Positions 1 to 6,934 of a DNA stretch of 14,777 nt are shown here, in pieces. Numbering within the stretch: position 1 is the stretch's first letter; the number at the start of each line of letters is the position of its first letter. The position numbers were made by a program, and so were the translations under genes. Source of the stretch: an uncultured Eubacteriales bacterium (GTDB taxonomy: Bacteria > Bacillota > Clostridia > Oscillospirales > CAG-382); assembly GCA_934444645.1 (NCBI GenBank), contig CAKSCV010000036.1, forward strand, positions 1 through 14,777. The letters are read 5' to 3'. The notes beneath the pieces were generated by a model, which saw only the letters and a list, made by a program, of their open reading frames with translations, searched no databases and was not told the origin of the DNA.

Positions 1-281
1 TTCTGCAAAATCACTTCCGACAGAGCTTTGAATCGTCCCCGGAGTCCAGAGGTTCGCAAACCTCTGGCGTGCTTTTTGGTTCTTTTTGCACGACGCAAAA
101 AGAATAAAACCGTTTCCCTTTGCAGGGAGCTCCGAGGTTCTGCAAACCTCGAATCAGCCCACCGTTGCCGCAGCTTCGCACCGCAACAATTAAAACCTTT
201 TTAAGAAGAGCTCCGAGGTTTTGCAAACCTCGAAACAGCGCACATAGCAGGCAACTTCGCACAAGCCCAATTAAATCCTTT
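1..281 (+). repeat. Repeat island 1, right end (module A, forward)
   Basis: This non-coding stretch is the right-hand end of an island that begins outside the window. It starts in the last arm of a module B domain (TTCCGAC at about 16-22, then GCTTTGAATC), followed by hairpin 46-67 (CCAGAGGTT/AACCTCTGG), hairpin 80-104 (TTCTTTTTGC/GCAAAAAGAA), and two units about 81 bp apart carrying hairpins 133-151 and 214-232 (both CGAGGTT/AACCTCG). It ends with a segment containing CCCAATTAAATCCTTT, the same terminal sequence found inverted at the left end of the island at 8386. The ORFs overlapping it follow the repeats rather than any protein family, and I regard them as non-coding. Confidence 0.85.
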
Positions 282-282
282 C

Positions 283-462
283 GCCGCCCTTGGCGGCACT
301 ATCCTTGTTGCTGCCGCAACAAATCTTTGCCCTCCGCGTCATTATCGGCGGCTTCGCCGTCTTTGAAACTTTCCATTTCATGGAAAGTTTGTCCCTGCCG
401 GGACGGCACACTTTGTGTGCTTTTTTCGCCGCCCTTGGCGGCACTCTCGGCGGCGAAGCCGC
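283..462. repeat. String of eight small hairpins
   Basis: Eight perfect or near-perfect short hairpins follow one another in 180 bp: 283-297 (GCCGCC/GGCGGC), 305-322 (TTGTTGC/GCAACAA), 346-359 (CGGCG/CGCCG), 366-390 (AAACTTTCCA/TGGAAAGTTT), 391-404 (GTCCC/GGGAC), 406-420 (GCACAC/GTGTGC), 428-442 (GCCGCC/GGCGGC) and 450-462 (GCGGC/GCCGC). None has a clear T tract. The segment 283-322 matches 14060-14099 in inverted orientation, with about 29 bp identical, so the string is itself a dispersed repeat flanking the islands. It lies downstream of yebC, beyond that gene's own terminator. Confidence 0.85.
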
Positions 463-499
463 AAAAAAGCCGCACGGAATGAAATTCCGCGCGGCTTTT
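463..499 (-). terminator. Rho-independent terminator of the argS-yebC operon
   Basis: On the minus strand a long GC-rich stem (AAAAGCCGCGCGGAAT paired with ATTCCGTGCGGCTTTT, minus-strand reading) is followed by a run of six T residues (complement of the A run 463-468). It begins about 15 bp after the yebC stop codon. The A run at the other end also gives a weaker T tail on the plus strand, so it could work in both directions. Confidence 0.9.
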
Positions 500-514
500 C
501 AAAACAGACTTCGT

Positions 515-1237
515 TCAGACTTCCCAATTGTGCCAGAAGTTGGTGACATCGTCGTTTTCTTCCAGCATTTCAATCAGCTTGTTCATGTTTTTGAGGTCAT
601 CCTCGCCTGAAAGCGTCACATAGTTTGCCGGAATCTTGCTCTGTTCGCAGGAAATGAACTTGTAGCCTTTTTCCGTCAGCGCTTCCGTCACTGCCGAAAG
701 ATCGTTCGGCGCGGTGGTGATTTCAAACACATCGCCTTCGTTCGAAATGTCCTCTGCACCGGCTTCCAGTGCGTCCTCCATGATCTTTTCTTCGTCGATA
801 TCTTCAGCGTCGATGACAATTACGCCCTTGTCCTCAAACATATAGGACACACAGCCCGTCTGACCGAGGTTTCCGCCGTACTTGTCAAAATAGTGACGCA
901 TATCCGCACCGGTACGGTTGCGGTTGTCGGTGGTGGTCTCTACAATTACCGCAACGCCGCTCGGACCGTAGCCCTCGTACATAATGACCTCGTAGTTGAC
1001 GTTTCCGTCAGCACCCGAAGCCTTCTTGATGGTGCGTTCGATGTTGTCGTTCGGCACGTTGTTGGCCTTGGCCTTGGCAATCAGGTCGCGCAGCTTGCCG
1101 TTGGATACCGGATCCGGACCGCCGTCGCGCACCGCCATAGCAATCTCCTTGCCGATCTTGGTAAAGACCTTGGCGCGCTGAAGGTCGGTCTTTTCCTTCT
1201 TGTGCATGATGTTCTTCCATTTGGAATGTCCTGACAT
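515..1237 (-). CDS. yebC: YebC/PmpR family regulatory protein (TACO1 homologue)
   Basis: The 240-residue protein opens with MSGHSKWKNI, the hallmark N-terminus of the YebC family, and has the usual family length. The conserved central and C-terminal blocks are present, including GPSGVAVIVETTTDNRNRT and the GCVSYMFEDKG segment. The family was long annotated as transcriptional regulators; its mitochondrial member TACO1 is a translational activator, so a ribosome-related role is also plausible. The start at 1237 is supported by an AAGGAG ribosome binding site about 9 bp upstream. It is the last gene of the argS operon, 26 bp after the hydrolase gene, and is followed by a strong terminator. Family assignment is firm; the exact role in this organism is not shown by the sequence. 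Confidence 0.96.
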   Translation of the reverse strand: MSGHSKWKNIMHKKEKTDLQRAKVFTKIGKEIAMAVRDGGPDPVSNGKLRDLIAKAKANNVPNDNIERTIKKASGADGNVNYEVIMYEGYGPSGVAVIVETTTDNRNRTGADMRHYFDKYGGNLGQTGCVSYMFEDKGVIVIDAEDIDEEKIMEDALEAGAEDISNEGDVFEITTAPNDLSAVTEALTEKGYKFISCEQSKIPANYVTLSGEDDLKNMNKLIEMLEENDDVTNFWHNWEV

Positions 1238-1263
1238 ATGTATTTCTCCTTGTAATTAGATTC

Positions 1264-2028
1264 TTAAAATAAAGCAATGGTCGGCAACTTGCGGAATAAT
1301 ACCTCCGCCATGCGGCTGTGTCCGCGCTTTCCCGGATGAAGTCTGTCAAGCTTGTCGTTTGCAAAATACAGCGATGCGCTCTTATCATAAAGCGGAAACA
1401 GTCCGCTTACGGCATTCATATCGATGAATTCGGTTGCCCAAACATTGGCGGCTTCGCGGACGACCTTCAAATAATCGTCCAAATACAAGCCGCGTGCGTT
1501 GGGATACAGCTCATTATATTGAATATTTTCGCAGCCGAAGTCGGCATAGGCGCGATGAAGCGGCGACATTAACACGATGGTCTTGTCGGAATAATGCGTT
1601 TTCAAAAACGATAATACCTTGTTGATACTGCCCTTGAAGGTATTGTCATCAAAGATAAAATCGCGGCGCAGACGGTTATCCTGCAGGGATGGCTCACCGG
1701 TCTTAGCGTTCCTGTGCACCGTCACATATTCCGGCGTGAGGGTGTACCATTCGCCGAGCGGCTTTGCGGCATTGTAGTCGTTGGTTCCGGCAAACAGAAA
1801 AATCGCATCCACCGTGTCGCCAAGCTCTTCGCGCATACGCTCGGCTTGAGACAGCAGATTGTGATATTGGGCACCGTTGACCCCGTAGCCGTGCGGAATA
1901 AAGCCGACCTTTTCGGCAAGCAGCTCAAAGTACCGTTCGCCGACGTTTACCGTTACTGCATCGGTAATGGAATCGCCTAAAAAGCAAACGTGTCTGCCTT
2001 TCCAGCTCTCATACGGATTGTAGTTCAT
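1264..2028 (-). CDS. SGNH/GDSL-family hydrolase (probable esterase)
   Basis: This 254-residue protein has the SGNH hydrolase blocks in order: GDSITD with the nucleophile Ser20, the GVNG glycine block near residues 49-52, GTND with Asn83, and DRLHP near the C-terminus with Asp228 and His231 completing the triad. Such enzymes remove acyl or acetyl groups from carbohydrates, lipids or other esters; the substrate here cannot be read from sequence. No signal peptide is visible, so it should act in the cytoplasm. I use the start at 2028 because GGAGGAAG sits about 6 bp upstream; the longer reading frame to 2097 would run back into argS. It lies 20 bp after argS and 26 bp before yebC, so the three genes are probably co-transcribed, although the hydrolase has no obvious link to translation. 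Confidence 0.92.
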   Translation of the reverse strand: MNYNPYESWKGRHVCFLGDSITDAVTVNVGERYFELLAEKVGFIPHGYGVNGAQYHNLLSQAERMREELGDTVDAIFLFAGTNDYNAAKPLGEWYTLTPEYVTVHRNAKTGEPSLQDNRLRRDFIFDDNTFKGSINKVLSFLKTHYSDKTIVLMSPLHRAYADFGCENIQYNELYPNARGLYLDDYLKVVREAANVWATEFIDMNAVSGLFPLYDKSASLYFANDKLDRLHPGKRGHSRMAEVLFRKLPTIALF

Positions 2029-2048
2029 GTTAACTTCCTCCCGGCCGA

Positions 2049-3743
2049 TCAAATGTTTTTCGGCGTCTTTAGGCCGATAAGGTGCAGACCGTTGCAAAGC
2101 ACGTTGGCGGTTGCTTTCACAATGCCGAGTCTGGTTGCACGGACGCCTGCATCTTCGGCTTTGAGCACCGGGCAGTCATGATAGAAGCGGTTGAACTCGG
2201 CGCAGACATCGAGCAGGTAGCGTGAAATGACCGACGGCTCAAGCTCGCGCCGCGCTCCCTCGACCTTTTCCGGGAACAGACCGAGCGTCTTGATGATGGC
2301 GCGTTCCGCGTCGCTTGTGAGAACCCAGTCGGCTGCGGTAAAATCGCCGGCTTTATCCAAAATACCCGAGCAGCGCGCATAGGTATACTGCACATACGGG
2401 CCGGTATTGCCGTCGAAGTTCAACACCTCGTCCCAAATAAAGTTGATATCCTTGATACGGCCGTTGGAGAGGTCGTGGAAAATGACCGCACCAACGCCGA
2501 CTGCACTTGCAACGTCTTCCTTGTTTTCAAGCGTCGGATTCTTTTCGTTAATGACCGCCAGCGTTTTTTCGGTCGCTTCACGGAACAGATCCTCAAGCAA
2601 AATGACATTGCCGGTACGGGTCGCCAACTTTTCACCGCCGATGCTGACCGTGCCGAACGGAACATGAACCAGATCCTTTGCCCACTTTTCGCCCATTAGC
2701 TCGATGACCTTGAAGAACTGTGCAAAATGTAAGCTCTGACCGGCGGAGGTGACATAAATGCATTTGTCAAAATCGTAGGTCTTTTTGCGGTAGAACGCCG
2801 CCGCAATGTCACGCGTAGCATAAATGGTCGAACCGTCTGATTTAAGAATCAAGCAGGGCGGCATACCGTATTCGTCGAGCGGAACGATATAGGCGCCGCC
2901 GTCGAATTTGAGAAGATTTTTTTCTTTGAGCGCGTTCACCACGCCTTCGGTCTTGTCAAAATAGAAGCTTTCGCCGTTCCACGATTCAAAATCCGCACCG
3001 ATGAGGTCGTACACCTTTTTGAACTCGGCAATGCTGATATCCACAAACCATTTCCAAAGCGCAATGCATTCTTCATCGCCTTTTTCCATCTTGGAAAAGG
3101 CTTCGCGCGCCTCTTCTTCAAGAGCCGGGTCTTTTTCGGCTTCTTCGTGGAATTTGACATAGATTTCGGTAAGCGCCTTAATGCCGCGCGTTTCGATCTC
3201 TTCGCGGTTGCCCCATTTTTTGTAGGCGACAATCAGCTTGCCGAACTGCGTTCCCCAGTCGCCGAGGTGGTTGACGCCCACACAATTGTAGCCGCAGAAG
3301 CGGTGGATGTTTTTAATGGATTGCCCGATAACCGTCGAACGCAGGTGACCGATGTGAAACGGCTTTGCAATGTTCGGCGAGGAATAGTCGATAACAACGG
3401 TCTTACCCTTGCCGACCTCACTTGAACCGAAATTTTCCTTATCCATGGCACGAAGGTCTTCAAGCACGGCTTTATCGGAAACATAGAAATTCAAGTATCC
3501 GTTGACATTTTCGATTTTCTCAAAGATATCCGCGCTTTCGGGCTGTTCTTTGACGGCGGCGCATAGATCCTCGGCGATTTTCTGCGGCGCTTTGCGCAGC
3601 GTTTTGCTGAGCTTGAAGCAGGGAAGTGCCACATCGCCGAGCTTGCGGTCGGCCGGATATTCGAGCATCTCGCAGATTTCGGCAGCAGTTGCCGGAGCGA
3701 GCGACGGCTGTAAGAACCGTGCGGCGGCTAATTTTTCATTCAT
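2049..3743 (-). CDS. argS: Arginyl-tRNA synthetase
   Basis: ArgS charges tRNA-Arg with arginine in the cytoplasm. The 564-residue protein has the class I layout: an N-terminal Add1-like domain (residues ~1-95), the HIGH signature at 130-133 within SSPNIAKPFHIGHLRST, and a variant second signature EKLATRTGN at 371-379 in place of KMSK, which is common in ArgRS. A DALR-type anticodon-binding domain occupies about 448-564. I prefer the start at 3743 (MNEKLAAARF) because AAAGGA lies about 11 bp upstream and residues from there match the family; the frame remains open to 3785. It is the first gene of an operon with the SGNH hydrolase and yebC. Upstream it borders repeat island 2, and I see no convincing promoter in between. 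Confidence 0.97.
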   Translation of the reverse strand: MNEKLAAARFLQPSLAPATAAEICEMLEYPADRKLGDVALPCFKLSKTLRKAPQKIAEDLCAAVKEQPESADIFEKIENVNGYLNFYVSDKAVLEDLRAMDKENFGSSEVGKGKTVVIDYSSPNIAKPFHIGHLRSTVIGQSIKNIHRFCGYNCVGVNHLGDWGTQFGKLIVAYKKWGNREEIETRGIKALTEIYVKFHEEAEKDPALEEEAREAFSKMEKGDEECIALWKWFVDISIAEFKKVYDLIGADFESWNGESFYFDKTEGVVNALKEKNLLKFDGGAYIVPLDEYGMPPCLILKSDGSTIYATRDIAAAFYRKKTYDFDKCIYVTSAGQSLHFAQFFKVIELMGEKWAKDLVHVPFGTVSIGGEKLATRTGNVILLEDLFREATEKTLAVINEKNPTLENKEDVASAVGVGAVIFHDLSNGRIKDINFIWDEVLNFDGNTGPYVQYTYARCSGILDKAGDFTAADWVLTSDAERAIIKTLGLFPEKVEGARRELEPSVISRYLLDVCAEFNRFYHDCPVLKAEDAGVRATRLGIVKATANVLCNGLHLIGLKTPKNI

Positions 3744-3809
3744 AGAAGTATATATCCTTTCCGTATGGAATGCGTTTTTTATCATTTAACAGTGTGCGAA
3801 GCTGCAAAA

Positions 3810-4049
3810 GGCTTTAATTGGGTTCGTGCGAAGTTGTTATCTTTGTGCGCTGATTTGAGGTTTGCAGAACCTCGATGCTCTCTTAAAAAGGTTTTAATTG
3901 TTGCGGTGCGAAGCTGTTGTCTGTGTGCGCTGATTCGAGGTTTGCGAAACCTCGGCGCTCTCTTAAAAAGGTTTTAATTGTTGCGGTGCGAAGATGTCAC
4001 TGCGGTGTGCTGATTCGAGGTTTGGAGAACCTCGGAGCTCCCTGCGAGG
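3810..4049 (-). repeat. Three tandem 80-bp A units
   Basis: Units 3810-3889, 3890-3969 and 3970-4049 are each exactly 80 bp. Each begins with GG(C/T)TTTAATTG, contains GTGCGAAG and a GTGCGCTGATT-like segment, and carries one hairpin: 3857-3873, 3936-3954 and 4016-4034. Stems are nearly constant (CGAGGTT/AACCTCG) while loop bases vary. The same units occur in forward orientation at the other end of this island and in the other three islands. Confidence 0.9.
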
Positions 4050-4063
4050 GAGTACGAGTTGTC

Positions 4064-4117
4064 ACTTTTTGCATCGTGCAAAAAGTAACCAAAAAGCACG
4101 CGGGACTCCGTCCTGCG
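4064..4117. repeat. Module A stem-loop with variant second hairpin
   Basis: Hairpin 4064-4086 has arms ACTTTTTGC/GCAAAAAGT; the equivalent in other copies is TTCTTTTTGC/GCAAAAAGAA or TTCTTTTCG/CGAAAAGAA. The next hairpin is replaced here: where other copies have CCAGAGG/CCTCTGG arms, this one has CGCGGGAC/GTCCTGCG (4099-4117, with one G-T pair). The position in the module is kept while the stem sequence is entirely different. Confidence 0.75.
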
Positions 4118-4120
4118 ACC

Positions 4121-4345
4121 TCGATTCAAATCGCCGGTCGATACGTTTTTGAAGCGAAAATGACCGGCGTTCATCAGGTAACCGGCAACGCAGAAAACGG
4201 CAGTTTTCCGGGTATCGCCGGCAATGATTTGAATCGGTGCGACGCTCCGGCTTTACAGCACAAAATTAGAGCGAAGAGCAAAAGAACGGCTGTATTCTTT
4301 GCAAACAGTAGGTTAAGGGGCGTTGAAATGGGAGGCGGAGGGTGG
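4121..4345. repeat. Core module C, copy 1
   Basis: A branched, palindrome-rich domain is closed by a perfect 10-bp stem, GATTCAAATC (4123-4132) with GATTTGAATC (4226-4235). Inside are GCCGGTC (4133-4139) pairing with GACCGGC (4162-4168), and hairpin GAAAAC/GTTTTC at about 4192-4207. The sequence continues past the closing stem through a conserved TTTGCAAACAGTAGGTTAAG tract. A second copy is at 8643-8850. Confidence 0.8.
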
Positions 4346-4611
4346 AAAAGGGTTGCTTTGGATAGGAATAAGAAAAGGTTTGGGCAAAAGAAAGGCTTTT
4401 TGCACGTAAAAAAGGCGGCTTTTGAGGACAGTTCGTAAAGGTTTGTGCGAAAGAAAGGCTTTTGGTTTGTAAAAATGGGAAATTTTTGCGGACAGCAAAG
4501 AAAGGTACATGCAAAAGAAGTTTTTTGTGCGTAAAAAACGGCTTTGAGTGAAGTTTGTAAAGCTTTCTGTAAAAGGAAAACTTTTGGTTTGCGGAAAAGA
4601 ACAGTTTTTTT
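4345..4611. repeat. Degenerate ~60-bp purine-rich tandem repeats (module D), copy 1
   Basis: Four loose repeats of about 55-75 bp, each with a GTTTGTGCAAAAGAAAGGCTTTT-like start (variable) and a purine-rich plus strand. Minus-strand reading frames here are rich in Phe, Lys and Ser simply because of this composition. The last repeat (GCTTTCTGTAAA onward) is best conserved in the copies at 9079-9129 and 14713-14777. Confidence 0.7.
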
Positions 4612-5590
4612 AGCTCATGCAAAGCTATCCGTTAAAGAAAAGCATTTTTCAGCGCACAACGACACCGACTTCGCACTGCACCAAAGCTAACGTGCAGCAA
4701 CCCTTTTCGAATACCGCTTGCCCCTGTGAGCTTGCTGTAAAACAACTGTTTTTCGAAAAACATCGGTCTTGCGTCAGCACTACGGTAATCCTTTCGCACC
4801 GATTCAAAGCCTTTACGCCGCCGTTTTGTGGGCAAAACCGGTTTCGGCACGAGCCGTCGGAAATTATTGCAAAGTCATTTCCGGCAGAGCTTTGAATCGT
4901 CCCCGGAGTCCAGAGGTTCGCAAACCTCTGGTGTACTTTTGGTTCTTTTCGTACACGCGAAAAGAATAAATCCGTTCCCTTTCCGGGAACTTCCGAGGTT
5001 CTGCAAACCTTGAATCAGCACACAAAAATAACAAATTCCCACTAACAAAATTAAATACTTTTGAAAAGTTCCTAGGTTTTGTAAACCTCGATTTAGTGCT
5101 GCAAAACTCCAACTTCCCACCGCACCAAAGCTAACGTGCAGCAACCCTTTTAGAATAGCACTTGCTGCTGTAAGCTTGCAGTACAATAATTCTTTTTCGA
5201 AAAAACATCAGTCTTGCGTCTGCACTACGGTAACCCTTTTGCACCGATTCAAAGCCTTTACGCCGGCGTTTTGCAGGTAAAACCGGTTTCGGCAGAAGCC
5301 GCCGGAATTTTCTGCAAAGTTACTTCCGGCAGAGCTTTGAATCGTCCCCGGAGTCCAGAGGTTCGCAAACCTCTGGCGTGCTTTTTGGTTCTTTTTGCAC
5401 GACGCAAAAAGAACGTAAAAACGTCCCTTTTTCGGGAAGCATCGAGGTTCTGCAAACCTCGAATCAGCACACCACAGCCGCAGCTTCACACCGCAACAAT
5501 TAAAACCTTTTTCAGGGAGCTCCGAGGTTTTGTAAACCTCAAATCAGCACACCGCAGTGGCAGCTTCGCACAATGCGCCTATGTGCAACC
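4612..5590 (+). repeat. Tandem duplication of modules B and A (offset about 445 bp)
   Basis: Module B at 4612-4902 plus A at 4903-5108 is followed by a second, 5'-truncated B at 5109-5347 plus A at 5348-5590. Shared landmarks are offset by 444-445 bp: CCAAAGCTAACGTGC at 4681 and 5125, TTTTTCGAAAAA at 4749 and 5193, CCGGCAGAGC at 4881 and 5326, and hairpins 4910-4931 and 5355-5376. The first forward A is more degraded (for example CTAGGTT/AACCTCG near 5070) than the second, so the copies have diverged since duplication. Confidence 0.85.
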
Positions 5591-5593
5591 TTT

Positions 5594-6721
5594 TTACTGT
5601 ATGTCAGTCTTGGCTCCAAGCGGCGGAATTCCCACATAGGTCTTGCCGGGATTAAGGAGCAGCTCGGTCACACCGTCTGCTTTGTAAAGCGTGTAGGACG
5701 ACGTGCGTGATTCCTTCGACCACTTGATCGGCTCGGTTTTGCCGTTCGTAATGTAAATGCCGTCGCCCGTGCCGATGAAATCCACATGAATGCGGCCTTT
5801 CTCATCGTTCTTGACAGCACCCTGCGAAGCATAAAGCAAAATCACGTTTTCGAATGCTAACTGCGCATTGTTGTTTGAATCGATGTGCGGTGCACCAAAC
5901 TGCCCTTTTAAGTATGTGCCGGTCGCTTCATCATAGTCAAACGTGCTCTTGGCATAGTAGGAAAATTCCACCGCAACGGTTTTTGCATCCGTCACATTTT
6001 CGCCCGAAATCGCGCTTACCGATTCCTTGAATGAAAACGGCTGCTTGAAGTCCGAGGTCGTGCGGTAACCCTTTTCTTCGATTCCCTTGACAAGGCGCTC
6101 GCCGGTGGTCATCATGGAGTGCTCCATGCCCATGTGCTTTTTGCGCCATTCGTTGCGGTAGAACGGCGTGCTGAAATAGATACCGTCCATGTTTTCGGTG
6201 CCGCGTGCCTTTAAGGTGTCATAGGCTGCCGGACTGCCGCCGCAGTGAACATAGATCGCGTCATGCGCGTCGGCAAGGTCAATGTAGTAATCGCGCGATG
6301 AGCGGATCGAACCGGTTTCCGGCAAAGAAGCATAGTCGGTAAAGAGGCAGAATAAGCGTGAAATGCCGCCTTCGGCAAGCACCTCGTAGATCACATCTGC
6401 CTGCGAAATGCCCTGTTGCGGCGTTGCCTGTTTGATGTTGTTGATCATAATGCCGACCGGACGAATGTTCGAAAGCTCTTCGGTGGTTTCAAGACCGGTC
6501 AGTTTGTTATAAAGCTTCGGTTTCTCCGGTACGTCGTCGGGCTTTGTGTCATCCGGCGTTTTTTCATCATCCGGTTTATCGTTTTCGCCGTCAGTCGGCG
6601 CAATGACGGGTGCATCGGGTTTCTCGTCCGGCACGTCTTTTTTCTGGCAGCCGGCAAACGCAAGCACGGCCGCAACGCAAAGAAGTGTCAAAATAATCCG
6701 TTTGTATTTGATAAAAAGCAT
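5594..6721 (-). CDS. DUF3048 (YerB-like) lipoprotein
   Basis: The 375-residue protein has a lysine-containing N-terminus, a hydrophobic stretch (residues ~8-22) and a lipobox-like FAGC with Cys25, so it should be a membrane-anchored lipoprotein on the outer face. Residues ~26-70 form a Pro/Asp/Glu/Lys-rich linker. The rest matches DUF3048, with RPVGIMINNIKQATPQQGIS (residues 87-106), the ADVIYEVLAEGGISRLF block, and the GSIRSSRDYY motif. The family is common in Bacillota (B. subtilis YerB) and its function is unresolved. The start has AAAGGA about 9 bp upstream and a strong promoter at 6764-6792. The last codons (LNPGKTYVGIPPLG...) look like a normal family end, but the stop codon lies directly against repeat island 2, with no separate terminator visible. 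Confidence 0.93.
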   Translation of the reverse strand: MLFIKYKRIILTLLCVAAVLAFAGCQKKDVPDEKPDAPVIAPTDGENDKPDDEKTPDDTKPDDVPEKPKLYNKLTGLETTEELSNIRPVGIMINNIKQATPQQGISQADVIYEVLAEGGISRLFCLFTDYASLPETGSIRSSRDYYIDLADAHDAIYVHCGGSPAAYDTLKARGTENMDGIYFSTPFYRNEWRKKHMGMEHSMMTTGERLVKGIEEKGYRTTSDFKQPFSFKESVSAISGENVTDAKTVAVEFSYYAKSTFDYDEATGTYLKGQFGAPHIDSNNNAQLAFENVILLYASQGAVKNDEKGRIHVDFIGTGDGIYITNGKTEPIKWSKESRTSSYTLYKADGVTELLLNPGKTYVGIPPLGAKTDIQ

Positions 6722-6763
6722 TGTATAAGTTCCTTTCCGCAGGATTTTACATACATAATAATA

Positions 6764-6792
6764 AGTATAACAGATATTCGTGAAAAATGCAA
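6764..6792 (-). promoter_or_regulatory. Extended -10 sigma-A-type promoter of the DUF3048 gene
   Basis: On the minus strand TTGCAT (6787-6792) is followed by exactly 17 bp and TATACT (6764-6769), with TG one base upstream of the -10 box. The start codon is about 43 bp downstream of the -10 box. Confidence 0.8.
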
Positions 6793-6863
6793 CGGAAAAT
6801 TTGAAAATTCCGCTATTTGCCTATATTTTTTACAAAATAAACGCCAAAACCAAAACAACGCAC

Positions 6864-6934
6864 GGCGGTTCACTGCTTTTGTGAACCGCCGAAGCTGACA
6901 GACAGACTGTCAAAAATTATGTAAACCGGATTTA
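6864..6934 (-). terminator. Candidate terminator region after the beta-helix gene
   Basis: Two hairpin-forming elements lie between the beta-helix stop and the DUF3048 promoter. GTAAA/TTTAC overlaps the stop codon and is followed on the minus strand by ATAATTTTT. Further on, GGCGGTTCAC/GTGAACCGCC (6864-6890) is a perfect 10-bp stem followed by a T-rich but interrupted tract. Either could end transcription; neither is a textbook terminator. Confidence 0.5.

Larger units (their letters stand above)
3800..5592. mobile_element. Repeat island 2 (complete, about 1.8 kb, no protein gene)
   Basis: Between the argS start and the DUF3048 stop lies a composite island with no supported gene. Its order is three A units in reverse (3810-4049), a stem-loop linker, core C (4121-4345), the purine-rich repeats D (4345-4611), module B (4612-4902), forward A (4903-5108), a second 5'-truncated B (5109-5347) and forward A (5348-5590). 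A units at both ends face inward, so the whole is an imperfect inverted structure. It is homologous to the island at 8386-9670 but longer because B plus A is duplicated. The mobile-element label is an inference from multiple dispersed copies and inverted ends; no transposase is present. Confidence 0.7.

Noticed and set aside
120..482. Several other open frames within the islands and antisense to real genes.
   Set aside because: They run through hairpin repeats or opposite firm genes, lack ribosome binding sites and resemble no family.
2029..2097. Upstream start for the SGNH hydrolase (extra 23 residues).
   Set aside because: It overlaps the end of argS and lacks a ribosome binding site, whereas 2028 has GGAGGAAG at good spacing.
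3810..4049. CRISPR array.
   Set aside because: The units are 80 bp and similar over their whole length, with no short constant repeat alternating with unique spacers, and no cas gene is nearby.
4266..4622. Minus-strand reading frame (TTG start, Phe/Lys/Ser-rich) with a similar frame at 8832-9140 and an inverted partial match near 14704-14777 (HELKK...YRKLY).
   Set aside because: The similarity follows the DNA repeat (module D). There is no ribosome binding site, the composition is purine-tract driven, and the rest of the frames do not align. A decayed gene cannot be fully excluded.
3800..5592. Integron attC array or cassette region.
   Set aside because: No RYYYAAC/GTTRRRY core pair consistently flanks the hairpins, and no cassette genes or integrase are present.
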